Shown: one piece after another, positions 8,818 through 16,452 of the stretch
Numbering within the stretch: position 1 is the first letter of the stretch
Layout of the letters: the number at the start of each line of letters is the position of its first letter
Origin: Curtobacterium sp. MCPF17_002
Lineage (GTDB): Bacteria; Actinomycetota; Actinomycetes; Actinomycetales; Microbacteriaceae
Length of the DNA: 64,000 nt
Reading direction: 5' to 3'
Assembly: GCF_003234115.2 (NCBI RefSeq)
Contig: NZ_CP126251.1
Coordinates: 2,914,001 to 2,978,000 of the forward strand
Notes under the pieces: model-generated
Told to the model about the DNA's origin: nothing
The model's input: only the letters and a program-made list of their open reading frames with translations
The model's database searches: none
Position numbers and translations under genes: made by a program

Positions 8818-9345
8818 GTGACGGACGGGGTGGAACGGGCCAGGTCGCTGCTCGACGACGCAGCACGGACGCTCCGCGCCGCCAACGTCGCCGACGAGGC
8901 ACTCGGCGAGTACGTCGAGCCGAAGGCCGTGCTCGGGATCCGGCGTGAGCCCACGATCCGATCGCTCGGCCGGGTGTGGCGGGTCGGGGCGCTGCTCATC
9001 GGGGCGACCGTCGAGACCGGCGGTCAGGTGTGGGCAACCGGACGCATCACCCGCGTGACCGAGGCGGGGCGCTCCCAGTTCGTCTCCGTGTCGGCCGAGG
9101 TGCGTCGGGCGTACCGGGCCGCGGCGGCGAAGGGGCACTTCGAGCCGGGCGACACCGTCAACCACGGGGCGACGCCGATCCCCCTCGACGAGTCGCTCGT
9201 CGGGGCAGACGGGGCGCTCTTCGTCGAGGGCGACATCCCGCTCGTGCGGTGGTCGCCCGCGGCCAGTACTGCGGTGCCGCTCGAGGCGTACCTGGCCGAT
9301 CGTGTCGGGCTGCTCGTCGATCCGCCGCGAGGGGCGACGGACTGA
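8818..9345 (+). CDS. conserved protein of unknown function at the end of the SipW operon
   Basis: A 175-residue, soluble, mixed alpha/beta protein with GTG start one base after the peptidase stop, so it belongs to the same transcript. The N-terminal 40 residues are helical and acidic; the middle (RVWRVGALLIGATVETGG) looks like beta strands. There is no signal peptide, membrane segment, Cys pair or catalytic motif that I recognise. I have the impression of a family conserved in Microbacteriaceae but cannot name it. It may be a cytoplasmic partner of the secretion locus or simply read through. Confidence 0.75.
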   Translation: MTDGVERARSLLDDAARTLRAANVADEALGEYVEPKAVLGIRREPTIRSLGRVWRVGALLIGATVETGGQVWATGRITRVTEAGRSQFVSVSAEVRRAYRAAAAKGHFEPGDTVNHGATPIPLDESLVGADGALFVEGDIPLVRWSPAASTAVPLEAYLADRVGLLVDPPRGATD

Positions 9346-9425
9346 TCGGTGGGTCGAGGGGCGACATGATGTTGCTCGTTGCCACCTGAGCCGCCCTGCT
9401 CGGGGCCTGGATCGATGCCTCGTAT

Positions 9426-9458
9426 GTGGTCCGCGCATCGAGATCCGCTGCGGACCAC
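9426..9458 (+). terminator. hairpin downstream of the SipW operon
   Basis: GTGGTCCGC (9426-9434) pairs with GCGGACCAC (9450-9458) around a 15-base loop, followed by CTTTGTG. The rest of 9346-9607 has no gene; it holds a 14-base direct repeat (GTCGCGGGAGGACC) near 9537-9570. Confidence 0.6.
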
Positions 9459-9607
9459 CTTTGTGAGACGTGGACCGCGCCGAGGGCTCGCACGTGTCAC
9501 CGGGGCTCCTGAGGTCGTGGCGTCGGATCTGCGGCGTCGCGGGAGGACCCGCGTCGTCGCGGGAGGACCGGCTTACGGGCACGTCCTGCCGCCCGCCAGA
9601 CCCACTG

Positions 9608-10135
9608 TTACTTGTCGTAGACCGGCACGGAAGGAAGACCTCGGTCAGCTCGGGCGCGATCAACGATTGACTGGATGACCGCCGTCTTGGCTGCGTTGTA
9701 CGACGCTCCGCGCTGCTGCGCTCCGTCTACGGCAGCAACCTTCGCCGCCTCGTAAAGCGACTTGTCCTTCGGGTGGCTGAGGAGCCAATCCCGCAAGATG
9801 CGCTGGTTGTTGTTGTCCCAGTCGTCTGCCCTAAAGAAGTGCGCGATGCGAAGTCGTCGCCCGTCGCGCTCGAAGACCATCACGCGATGGGAACGCACGG
9901 CGCTTCCGAGTTGCCATCCGCCCGCTTCCAAGCGTGGGCGGTGGGCATCGAAGTCCGCGCCGTCGCGGACTCGGGTTGCAAGATCGATGATTGGCTTCGC
10001 GGCCAGACCAGGGACCGACGTCGACCCGATGTGCTCGACGACCCAGGCGCTGTTACCCAGCGTCTGGATCTCCTCAGCGGCAGCCCTGAACTGGTCGGGC
10101 CACGACGGATCGTATGGATCGAGCACAGTTCGCAC
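9608..10135 (-). CDS. GrpB/UPF0157 family protein
   Basis: About 175 residues of the GrpB family, a nucleotidyltransferase-fold group whose biochemical role is unproven. Recognisable are YDPSWPDQF near the N-terminus, VEHIGSTSVPGLAAKPIIDL (the GST/D motif of the fold) and the C-terminal FFRADDWDNNNQRILRDWL region. The family usually begins just before YDP, so GTG 10135 (or GTG 10126) is preferred over the ATG at 10204. GC at third positions is clearly lower than in the upstream SipW operon, suggesting a more recent acquisition. It marks the left edge of the accessory island. Confidence 0.8.
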   Translation of the reverse strand: MRTVLDPYDPSWPDQFRAAAEEIQTLGNSAWVVEHIGSTSVPGLAAKPIIDLATRVRDGADFDAHRPRLEAGGWQLGSAVRSHRVMVFERDGRRLRIAHFFRADDWDNNNQRILRDWLLSHPKDKSLYEAAKVAAVDGAQQRGASYNAAKTAVIQSIVDRARADRGLPSVPVYDK

Positions 10136-10776
10136 TCTAGATCCCGCTGCCGTCCGGCCGCGGCGCCCGGTAGCCCATCCTGTTGCGGGCATCAGGACCG
10201 CCACACGCCGCGAGCCGGCAATACGTCACCGAGTCGCTTGCGTCGCGCTTCTCTGCCCTGGTCTCAGCGGCGCCGAGACTTCGTCACTCCGATGCCGGCC
10301 GCGCCGACAAGAACGATAAGCCCCAGAGTGACGAAGAACGTGCCTACAGGCGCGGGCAGATTGGTGAGACCGACGAGAAGGGCAACGGCTGGACCGGGAG
10401 CCGCGGCTGCATCGATAAGTCAGCTCGATGTCAAGCTGGCGCCGCGGATTGTGGCTGCCCTGCGGCGTTGGATCGCGGCAACGCCAAACGACGCTGCTGC
10501 CGCGGTCCTGGGTAAGATCGCGCGAGGAGGCACTGAGCTCCAGAAGGCCGCTAAACGGGAGCTTGACCGCCCCGGTCCGCGCAAGAACGCTCCCTCGCGA
10601 GCTGCATTCCGGAAGGCCAAGAGCGCGTTCGGCCTGCGGATCTGAGGTCCGATAGCCGGTCGTCCACCGATACACGGCTGGCGGCGACAACCACGACAAC
10701 TTGCCCGTGTCCTGCTTGACCTGGGGATTCCCGTAGGACTGTCCCGCGAAAATGCCCGGTGAAGGGGCGCCAAACG
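10136..10776. other. degenerate stretch without a confident gene
   Basis: Composition is less GC-rich than the surroundings and reading frames are short. On the minus strand, 10423-10264 encodes a convincing membrane tail (VALLVGLTNLPAPVGTFFV then a stretch ending in KSRRR and TGA), but an in-frame TGA precedes it and no ATG, GTG or TTG is available, so it looks like the remnant of a gene. On the plus strand the last 90 codons of an open frame ending at 10645 show actinobacterial third-position bias and are listed separately. Confidence 0.45.
10364..10645 (+). CDS. possible small helical protein, unrecognised
   Basis: Up to 93 residues from GTG 10364 (TTG 10361 is also possible) to TGA 10643-10645. 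The C-terminal part is basic and helical, with GKIARGGTELQKAAKRELD and a tail rich in Lys/Arg, and third codon positions favour G or C in the last 40 codons. No ribosome binding site stands out and the first 25 residues look random, so it may be the 3' fragment of a longer gene. A copy of the island palindrome begins five bases after the stop. Confidence 0.3.
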   Translation: MRPTRRATAGPGAAAASISQLDVKLAPRIVAALRRWIAATPNDAAAAVLGKIARGGTELQKAAKRELDRPGPRKNAPSRAAFRKAKSAFGLRI

Positions 10777-11058
10777 CTACACGGCGACGACGTCGCTGGC
10801 AGCCCTGTCTGTGGTGGCGGAGGAGAGGGGTGTCGCGAGCATCCGGCAAAGGGTGGTGCTGTCGATGCCGAGCCTGCGGGCGACGGTGGTCTTGGGGACG
10901 CCGGTGCTGATGAGGCGGCGTGCTTCGGCGATCTGGTCGTCGGTGAGCTTGCGGTTGCGGCCCTTGTACTTGCCCGCGGCCTTGGCCATCAAGATGCCCT
11001 CGCGCTGGCGCTCGCGGATGACAGTGCGCTCGAACTCAGCGAAGGCACCGAGGAGGTC
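10777..11058 (-). pseudogene. C-terminal remnant of a serine recombinase (resolvase/invertase)
   Basis: Reading the minus strand, LLGAFAEFERTVIRERQREG is followed by GKYKGRNRKLTDDQIAEAR and a helix-turn-helix VPKTTVARRLGIDSTTLCRM, the linker and HTH_7 domain of Tn3-type resolvases and invertases. The catalytic Ser domain that should precede FAEFER is missing: upstream of about 11058 the frame continues into unrelated sequence. A 71-residue open frame from ATG 10992 remains and could still make a DNA-binding peptide. It marks a past mobile-element event at the left side of the island. Confidence 0.8.
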
Positions 11059-11197
11059 CGACTGCGGTGGATGCGCGAGGAGATGGACCGTAGACGTGTC
11101 AACTTGGCATCCGGAACTGGAATCCGACGAGCACGGCTGTGCCGGTCAACGAAACGAGCTCCACCGGCCGGAAGGTCACTGCGGCCACGCGCGGGCG

Positions 11198-11357
11198 ACC
11201 CAGGATGGACGACGTCGATGACGAGGTCGGTCCGAGCCGTGAATCCCAGCGTCCGGTAGAGGCGAAGGGCCCTGTTCTTCCCGTCGACGTGCAGGTAGGG
11301 GTGCTCTCCTCGGGCGGGAATGAGCACCCCACCGGCCGACGCAATCCGGGAGCGCAA
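11198..11357 (-). pseudogene. C-terminal fragment of a GNAT acetyltransferase
   Basis: The stretch containing PYLHVDGKNRALRLYRTLGF is the classic last motif of GNAT acetyltransferases (hydrophobic-HV...N..A..LY...GF). Only about 50 residues match; the acetyl-CoA loop (Q/RxxGxG/A) that should lie upstream is absent. The frame continues past the family end into the resolvase remnant. It is therefore a truncated gene joined to other debris. Confidence 0.6.
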
Positions 11358-11403
11358 CTGCCGTCGATGGCCCGCGCCGGTTCAGGAGCCGTACTGTGGA
11401 GCC

Positions 11404-11832
11404 ATGAGGGGTGCACGCCGTACGGTGATCGCGTTGACGGTGCTCGTGACCGCTCTGGGTATGACCGGATGCTCCAGCACGGACCGGTGCAACACCTCAA
11501 ACTCCGCACCACCGCACGTCGTGGTGATCGGCGCAGCCGCCATCGCGAAGCACCCCGACACCACCGCAAAGGCATGCTGGAACGATCACTGCGCATCGGT
11601 TGCGGGTCAGCGCCGCGCCGTACTCGATCTCAGCGGAACAACCAACGACACAGTCTCCGTGACCGTCACCCTCACCGACGCGACCGGGACCTGGTCCACC
11701 CAGCACGTCGACGTCGACGTTCGAAACCTCAACAAGGGCCGGGCCGCGTGCGAGGGTGGCCAGAACCGTGCCGGCGCAATCCTCATCCAACCCACCGGGG
11801 ATGCAGAAAACGCGCCGGACCGCGCGCAGTAG
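11404..11832 (+). CDS. small secreted lipoprotein
   Basis: A 142-residue protein starting MRGARRTVIALTVLV with lipobox MTGC (Cys23), so it should be diacylated and anchored to the outer face of the membrane. The mature part has four more Cys (RCNTSN, KACWNDHC, AACEGG), two in the tight CWNDHC pattern, and a beta-rich centre with repeated VTLTD/VDVDV strands. ATG 11404 has TGGAG upstream. No family was recognised. It stands alone between the GNAT remnant and the convergent G1-type peptidase gene. Confidence 0.75.
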   Translation: MRGARRTVIALTVLVTALGMTGCSSTDRCNTSNSAPPHVVVIGAAAIAKHPDTTAKACWNDHCASVAGQRRAVLDLSGTTNDTVSVTVTLTDATGTWSTQHVDVDVRNLNKGRAACEGGQNRAGAILIQPTGDAENAPDRAQ

Positions 11833-11857
11833 CACGGACCGACGCGTCCTCCGCCGT

Positions 11858-12955
11858 TTAGCAGTGCTCTCGGTCGCCGGAGTCTTGCACGGTGAGACTG
11901 AACGTGCCGCTGGTGTTCGGGTTGCCTGGCGTCACCATCGTTCTGTTCTTGCAACTGACCATGGTGATTTTCCACATGTCGGCCGTCGGAGACGTTGATG
12001 CTCCAGGGACGAACCCGTACGAGTACTTCCCGTCCGTGGACGAACCGCCCGTGTTCTTGAACGTTTCCGTCGCGGACGTCGCCAGCGGGTAGTACAGCGG
12101 ACCCGGGTGCGTGTTCCGTTCCCGAATGAACTCCGCCTGCTGCGCGATCGAGGTACCGGAAAGCTTCTGGCTGAGGTTCGCGCACTTCGAACCGACACAC
12201 ACCACGAAGTACGCAGTGTTCTTGCTCGAGTCGTACTCGACGTTCACCAGGTACTCCGTTGCCGCGGACGTCACCGGCAAGCTGTTGATCACAACCTCGT
12301 TCTCCTGCGGGAACAGCTCATACCAAGGCACGATCCCGGACGCGACCTTGCCGCGTTCAATATCCGCACCAGCCTGAATGAGAGTGTCGTAGGAACCACC
12401 CCCGGAACCGATACCAGGCCACGTCGACTCCGCGACGTCGGACTCGGTCGTCCCACCGGAGGGACCGACAGTCCAATCCATCCCCACGTCATGGAACTTG
12501 TTGCCCTTCTCCGGATACGGCAACTCCCAGCCGGCCCAGTTGTAGGAGGTGCCACCTGAGGACGCGGCAGAGGTCCTCCCCGCAGTCGGAGCAGCGCCCA
12601 CCCAGTGTGAGGGTCCGTGCTTGATGTCCGTGATCGTGCAGTCAACCTTCTGAACCCACGTGGGATCCATGGCAGCGATCTTCGCAAGGACCGGCGACTT
12701 CACGGCGTCGGGATCCTGCTGCTGCACCCCAGCCGGCACCAACGCACGAGCACCTCCCGTGGCCACCGCAGCAGCATCAGGAATGATCGTCGACGTACCC
12801 AAAGGGCATCCGCTTCCCGCGGTTGTGACCGTTGCGTTCGCATCCAGCGACGCCGCGTTCGCGGTGACGGTTGGTAGGACGGCGCCGACGATGGTGAGCG
12901 CTGTCACTGCCCCGATCGTGAAGGAGCGACGCGCCCCTCGCTTCATGTTCCTCAT
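11858..12955 (-). CDS. secreted G1-family (eqolisin-like) peptidase
   Basis: A 365-residue exported protein: signal peptide with RRSFTIGAVTALTIVGAVL and an AXA site (ANA-AS) near residue 35. The body resembles glutamic peptidases of family G1: NWAGWELP, TWPGIGSGG, LIQAGADIE carrying a candidate catalytic Gln, WYELFPQ, and AEFIRER with a candidate catalytic Glu at the position where eqolisins have AEWIVE. These assignments rest on motif memory and need alignment. ATG 12955 is chosen over ATG 12946 because AGGGGAG precedes it. Four Cys in the mature part could form disulfides. It is a single gene, convergent with the lipoprotein gene. Third-base GC is lower than in the core genes. Confidence 0.75.
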   Translation of the reverse strand: MRNMKRGARRSFTIGAVTALTIVGAVLPTVTANAASLDANATVTTAGSGCPLGTSTIIPDAAAVATGGARALVPAGVQQQDPDAVKSPVLAKIAAMDPTWVQKVDCTITDIKHGPSHWVGAAPTAGRTSAASSGGTSYNWAGWELPYPEKGNKFHDVGMDWTVGPSGGTTESDVAESTWPGIGSGGGSYDTLIQAGADIERGKVASGIVPWYELFPQENEVVINSLPVTSAATEYLVNVEYDSSKNTAYFVVCVGSKCANLSQKLSGTSIAQQAEFIRERNTHPGPLYYPLATSATETFKNTGGSSTDGKYSYGFVPGASTSPTADMWKITMVSCKNRTMVTPGNPNTSGTFSLTVQDSGDREHC

Positions 12956-13212
12956 ATGTCTCCCCTGAGTTGCTCCATCACAACGGCAGGAGTGTTTCAC
13001 GAATGAAACCGAATCCCTGTGGGCACTTCTGAGGACACAACCGCACTCTGAACACATCCGCAGGGACAACGAAATCTCTTTGGCGACATCTTGAGTCAAC
13101 GCTGGCAGAAAGCATCCCCTTGAGCAAGGAAGCTCACATCAACTACACCGTCCCGATAGCCGATCGCTCATCGGCACGTCGATCGGGTCGCGCCACGGGT
13201 AGCTTCAGCCTC

Positions 13213-13425
13213 ATGACGGAGCGTGAGTGGCTGGGTCGACGCGTTCCGTTGTGGACGCTGGTGCTCGTCGGCGTCGTTCTTCTCGGTTTCGCTGCCCTGC
13301 TGTTGTTCCTCGTCGACTCCATGCTGGTGTTCCTGGCCATCTCGCCACTCACGATCGTCGGGCTGTACACGCTCGCCTACGCTGCCGGCGAGTGGCGCCG
13401 ACGAAATGGCAAGCGGAGCGCCTGA
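13213..13425 (+). CDS. small two-helix membrane protein
   Basis: A 70-residue protein with two predicted membrane helices (about residues 13-35 and 37-58), a Glu/Arg-rich N-terminus (MTEREWLGRR) and a basic tail. Function unknown. ATG 13213 is chosen because the open frame upstream is hydrophilic and lacks a ribosome site. Island palindromes flank it at 13153-13166 and directly after the TGA at 13424-13440. Confidence 0.6.
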   Translation: MTEREWLGRRVPLWTLVLVGVVLLGFAALLLFLVDSMLVFLAISPLTIVGLYTLAYAAGEWRRRNGKRSA

Positions 13426-13603
13426 TAGTCGATCGGCTATAACCCCGGCTGCGTGCGCTTCGGCGATCCCCCGGCATCCCTTTCGATGGATGTCATGCCA
13501 CGCGGTCACTTTCGGATCGATGCAAGAACGTCTTGTCAGTGGCAGCGACGCGTCGGATACCCTGACGACGGCGATCGCTCAAGGTCGCATTGGGGGGCAA
13601 AGA

Positions 13604-13636
13604 ATGCCAAGCCAAGTCAAGTCAAGGCACGAGTGA
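13604..13636 (+). other. short reading frame with strong ribosome site, out of frame with the lipoprotein gene
   Basis: ATG 13604 is preceded by GGGGGGCAAAGA at good spacing and codes for ten residues before TGA 13634-13636. That TGA overlaps GTG 13633 of the lipoprotein frame. Within it lies AAGTCAAGTC, a 5-base tandem duplication; removing one AAGTC would join this start to the lipoprotein frame and give a complete signal peptide. Confidence 0.55.
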
Positions 13637-14265
13637 TCGCTGTGGCGATCCTGACAGCCGTCGCTGCCGCGGCTCTCGCTGGGTGCGCTGCGCCTGGAGG
13701 CGCGGCGACCTCCGGCACGAAGCTTCCCGCGCCCCGCTATACGTCGCCAGATTCAGACTCGAGCAGCGCGGCTCCCATCGACCAATCGCCGGCCGTACCG
13801 TCTCCGACGGCCGGCGTCACCGCAGACGCGACAGCCCAAGCGAAAGCAGGCGCCTGGCTAGCCGGGGCTCTCCTCCCACCCGGCGCGGCACCGGTGCCCT
13901 CGCCTCCGACGGGGACGACCATCGGCAGCCAGACACAGAGCTGGTGGTGCCAGCCGATGGCCGAGGCGGATGCGTACTGGACCGTGACCGGGATGAGCAT
14001 GGTCGAGGCCGCGAACTGGCTTCGTGCCCATCCGAGCAACGGGTTGACCGTCGTCTACCCGGAGCCGGAGACGCCAGACCCGACGCTGACAAATGACTAC
14101 GTGAACGACTTCCCCTCCGCAACCGCGTACGAGGGCATGACCTTCCAGCTCGCGGCCTGGGGCAGCGACCGCGCCGTGATCCACCTGGAGATCGGCGTAC
14201 TGTCGCCTAACTCGACGTGCGCCACAGCGAGCCCGGGCGAACAACTCATGACCGCAGGAGGCTGA
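13633..14265 (+). CDS. lipoprotein with disturbed start region
   Basis: The frame encodes VIAVAILTAVAAAALAGC, a lipoprotein signal with lipobox LAGC, then a Pro/Ser-rich linker and a folded domain (about residues 85-205) with Trp and two Cys (WWCQP, STCATA). In the present sequence the only in-frame starts are GTG 13633, which leaves the signal without basic residues, or distant ATGs with non-signal leaders. The ideal start, ATG 13604 with a strong ribosome site, is in another frame because of a duplicated AAGTC. The gene is thus either frameshifted, phase-variable, or translated by reinitiation at the GTGA overlap. No family recognised. Confidence 0.6.
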   Translation: MIAVAILTAVAAAALAGCAAPGGAATSGTKLPAPRYTSPDSDSSSAAPIDQSPAVPSPTAGVTADATAQAKAGAWLAGALLPPGAAPVPSPPTGTTIGSQTQSWWCQPMAEADAYWTVTGMSMVEAANWLRAHPSNGLTVVYPEPETPDPTLTNDYVNDFPSATAYEGMTFQLAAWGSDRAVIHLEIGVLSPNSTCATASPGEQLMTAGG

Positions 14266-14319
14266 GCCTCCCTGCCGAGGCACCTCGCATGTTCGCTTGG
14301 GGATCGGTCTGCGGGACGA

Positions 14320-14592
14320 TCAGCGCCCGAACCTGCCGGTGGTTCGCTTGGACTCCCATCGATCGAGCTGATGCAGCTCATTACGAGAGTGCCCCACCGC
14401 GGCCATAGCCTCTTTGATGCGTGCGAGCGACAGGTCTGCGGCGGCCGCCTGTGCCAACAGCCGCGGCATCATCTCGTCGCTCTGCCCATTGCGATCCCAC
14501 CCGTTGTTGCCGATGAAGTGCAGCGTCTCGAGAATGTCGTGTTGTTCCTTGGTGAATCCGATCCAAGCGAGATCGGCAGGAGGGGAAGCCAT
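14320..14592 (-). CDS. conserved small helical protein
   Basis: A 90-residue, soluble, helical protein with FTKEQHDILETLHFIGNNGW, a mid section LLAQAAAADLSLARIKEAM and the ending LHQLDRWESKRTTGRFGR. I recognise this as a small conserved hypothetical protein of Microbacteriaceae of unknown function. Start ATG 14592 lacks a clear ribosome site. It is divergent from the GNAT gene, and a copy of the island palindrome sits in the gap. Confidence 0.7.
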   Translation of the reverse strand: MASPPADLAWIGFTKEQHDILETLHFIGNNGWDRNGQSDEMMPRLLAQAAAADLSLARIKEAMAAVGHSRNELHQLDRWESKRTTGRFGR

Positions 14593-14673
14593 GACTCGAT
14601 TCTGCTGGTCGAGTCTCGTGTTCGGTAGCCGATCGGCTCCCGGGACGCGCGGTCCTGCTGAGAGAATCGACTC

Positions 14674-15090
14674 GTGTCGATCGATCTCGGAGAGCTGCCA
14701 TCGCCGAAGGAGCTCCTCGAGCTTTACAGCGCGGTCGGTTGGACCGCGTACACCGACGAGCCGCAACGACTCGTTGACGCCGTCCGCAACTCGACCTGGG
14801 TACTGACCGCGCGTGATGGCCGAGGAGCGCTGCTGGGCCTTGCTCGCGTCATCTCGGACCAGATGTCGATCGCTTACATCCAGGATCTCCTCGTCATGCC
14901 CGAGTCGCAGAGGAGCGGCGTCGGAGGTGCCCTCCTCGATGCGGTGATCGAGCAGTGCGCCGGGATCCGCCAGGTCGTTCTGATGACCGACGCCGAGCCC
15001 GGCCAGCGCCAGTTCTACGAATCTCGTGCCTTCCGAGAGATCCACGATCTGGATCCAACACCGCTGCGGTCATTCGTCCGCCTCTCCTGA
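14674..15090 (+). CDS. GNAT family N-acetyltransferase
   Basis: A 138-residue acetyl-CoA-dependent acetyltransferase. It carries VLTARDGRGALLGLARVISD (beta strands 3-4), IQDLLVMPESQRSGVGGALLDAV with the acetyl-CoA loop QRSGVGGA, and the late QRQFYESRAFREI motif. GTG 14674 is the start. The substrate is not predictable. It is a single gene in the accessory island. Confidence 0.88.
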   Translation: MSIDLGELPSPKELLELYSAVGWTAYTDEPQRLVDAVRNSTWVLTARDGRGALLGLARVISDQMSIAYIQDLLVMPESQRSGVGGALLDAVIEQCAGIRQVVLMTDAEPGQRQFYESRAFREIHDLDPTPLRSFVRLS

Positions 15091-15207
15091 CCGGCGGAAG
15101 CGCTACGGCTTGCCGGGCTCAGGCCCCCGTCTCGGTTACCGATCGTCAAACGGGCAACGCTGCGCCCCGGAACGAACGACGGCGGCTCGTGCCGGAGACG
15201 TCAGCCA

Positions 15208-15564
15208 TCAGACCCGCAGGAGCTCGAGGACGCCAAGCACGGCGAGAACGACGCCGGCGATGCACCCGAGGATCCCGACCAGCGTCACCGACTGCGCGTA
15301 CACGCGAACTTTCCCCTCCGCACGGAACCGGTCGATGGCTGATGCTGCCAGCAGTGTCGCTGCCAGCGCCACGGGGACGGTGGCGATCCATGTGAGGCCC
15401 AGACTCAACCCGGCTGCGGTGACGTCGGCGGAACGAGCGTGGAGGAGGCCCCGGCCACGCTCAGCGCCGACGTCGTACGCACCATCAATCGGGGCGGTGT
15501 GGACGTAGGCAAGGACGCACGCGAGCATCTGTGCGGCCAGGAGGACAAGAGCGAGGGTCGGCAA
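15208..15564 (-). CDS. small integral membrane protein
   Basis: 118 residues with three predicted membrane helices (about residues 2-22, 52-76 and 92-116), separated by a charged loop containing GAERGRGLLHARSAD. Function unknown, no homologue recognised. Start ATG 15564. Between it and the IS30 remnant lies an inverted copy of the island palindrome (15655-15677). The 117 bases before it (15091-15207) show no feature. Confidence 0.6.
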   Translation of the reverse strand: MPTLALVLLAAQMLACVLAYVHTAPIDGAYDVGAERGRGLLHARSADVTAAGLSLGLTWIATVPVALAATLLAASAIDRFRAEGKVRVYAQSVTLVGILGCIAGVVLAVLGVLELLRV

Positions 15565-15722
15565 GGATCCACGCCAACGTCACGCGGCTGCCCAGGACCG
15601 GTGTCTCCGTTTGCTCCACGGGCAGAGCCTAGGCGCCGTGATCAGCGCAGTCGTCCGATCCCCGATCCCCTACCGGGCAGAACCGCGCGAGCCCGGTCGC
15701 GTTCGTTGAGCCACCACCGGTT

Positions 15723-16124
15723 TCAACGGGTGGTCGCAACGGGTGGATGTTTCGGGTCCGACAGTAGCTGCTCGAATGCTTCTGCCGGGGTGCGGTAGCC
15801 GAGCGTTTCGCGGGGTCGTCCGTTGAGTTCAGAGGCGACTTCGAGGAGCCGTTCCGGGCTGTGGATGGCGAGGCGGTGGACTTCGGGAAGTACTGCGGGA
15901 GTGGGCCGTTGGTGTTCTCGTTCGAGCCGCGCTGCCAGGGCTTTTGGGGGTCGCAGAAGTAGATCGCCGAGTCCGTTGCGAGGGTGATGTCCTTGTGCCG
16001 GGCAAGCTCGGGGCCCTGATCCCACGTCGGGGATCGCCGCAGATGCTCCGGCAGCGTTCGGATGGTAGGGATCATCGCGGACTCAACGCCGTCGTTGTCG
16101 CAGAACGCGACACGATCACGACGT
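15723..16124 (-). mobile_element. IS30-family transposase remnant (C-terminal part, frameshifted)
   Basis: The minus strand reads PEHLRRSPTWDQGPELARH, then YFCDPQKPWQRGSNENTNG, the DDE catalytic-core signature of IS30 transposases with the final Glu in SNENTNG. The protein then needs a frame change near 15900 to continue as ERLLEVASELNGRPRETLGY and finish with DPKHPPVATTR. The N-terminal half is missing and the 5' border abuts a sigma-factor fragment at about 16124. No inverted terminal repeat pair was seen. It is a dead remnant. Confidence 0.88.
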
Positions 16125-16232
16125 CGTTTTCAGTTCGACGTCACGGACGGGCTGGTTCAGAACATCTACATCGGCCGGAACGCGGAGAAGCTCCGACACC
16201 TGCAGGCGCTCCCACACGGCGGGCACCGCTGA
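16125..16232 (+). pseudogene. 3' fragment of an ECF sigma factor gene (SigJ/ECF41-like)
   Basis: The 35 codons before TGA 16230-16232 read FDVTDGLVQNIYIGRNAEKL then RHL, which matches the end of the SnoaL-like C-terminal domain of ECF41/SigJ sigma factors (FDV.DG.V..IYIVRNPDKL). Nothing upstream in this frame is family-like: sequence switches directly to the IS30 remnant. The parsimonious reading is that an IS30 copy or a deletion removed the rest of the gene. The following 16233-16452 interval shows no recognisable gene. Confidence 0.6.
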
Positions 16233-16452
16233 TCCGTTCGACAACCGCCCAGGGGCGCGTGCTGCCAGGTGACCGACGCGGGGGTGACTTGTTCTCGAGC
16301 GCTACGACCCTGGTGCATCACGCCTCCAACGCCGATAACGGAGTCGGAACGGTTCGACATCGGAATCAGGGTGTTGTGGAACCCTGGCCTGATCGGGCGG
16401 GCGTCCGCACGGAGCCCACTTCCCTGCCCGCGAGGCCAAGGTCGTCGGCCTC

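Noticed and set aside
16233-16452. Possible gene between the sigma-factor fragment and the VOC gene
   Set aside because: Both strands have short frames with neither a start with ribosome site nor recognisable motifs.
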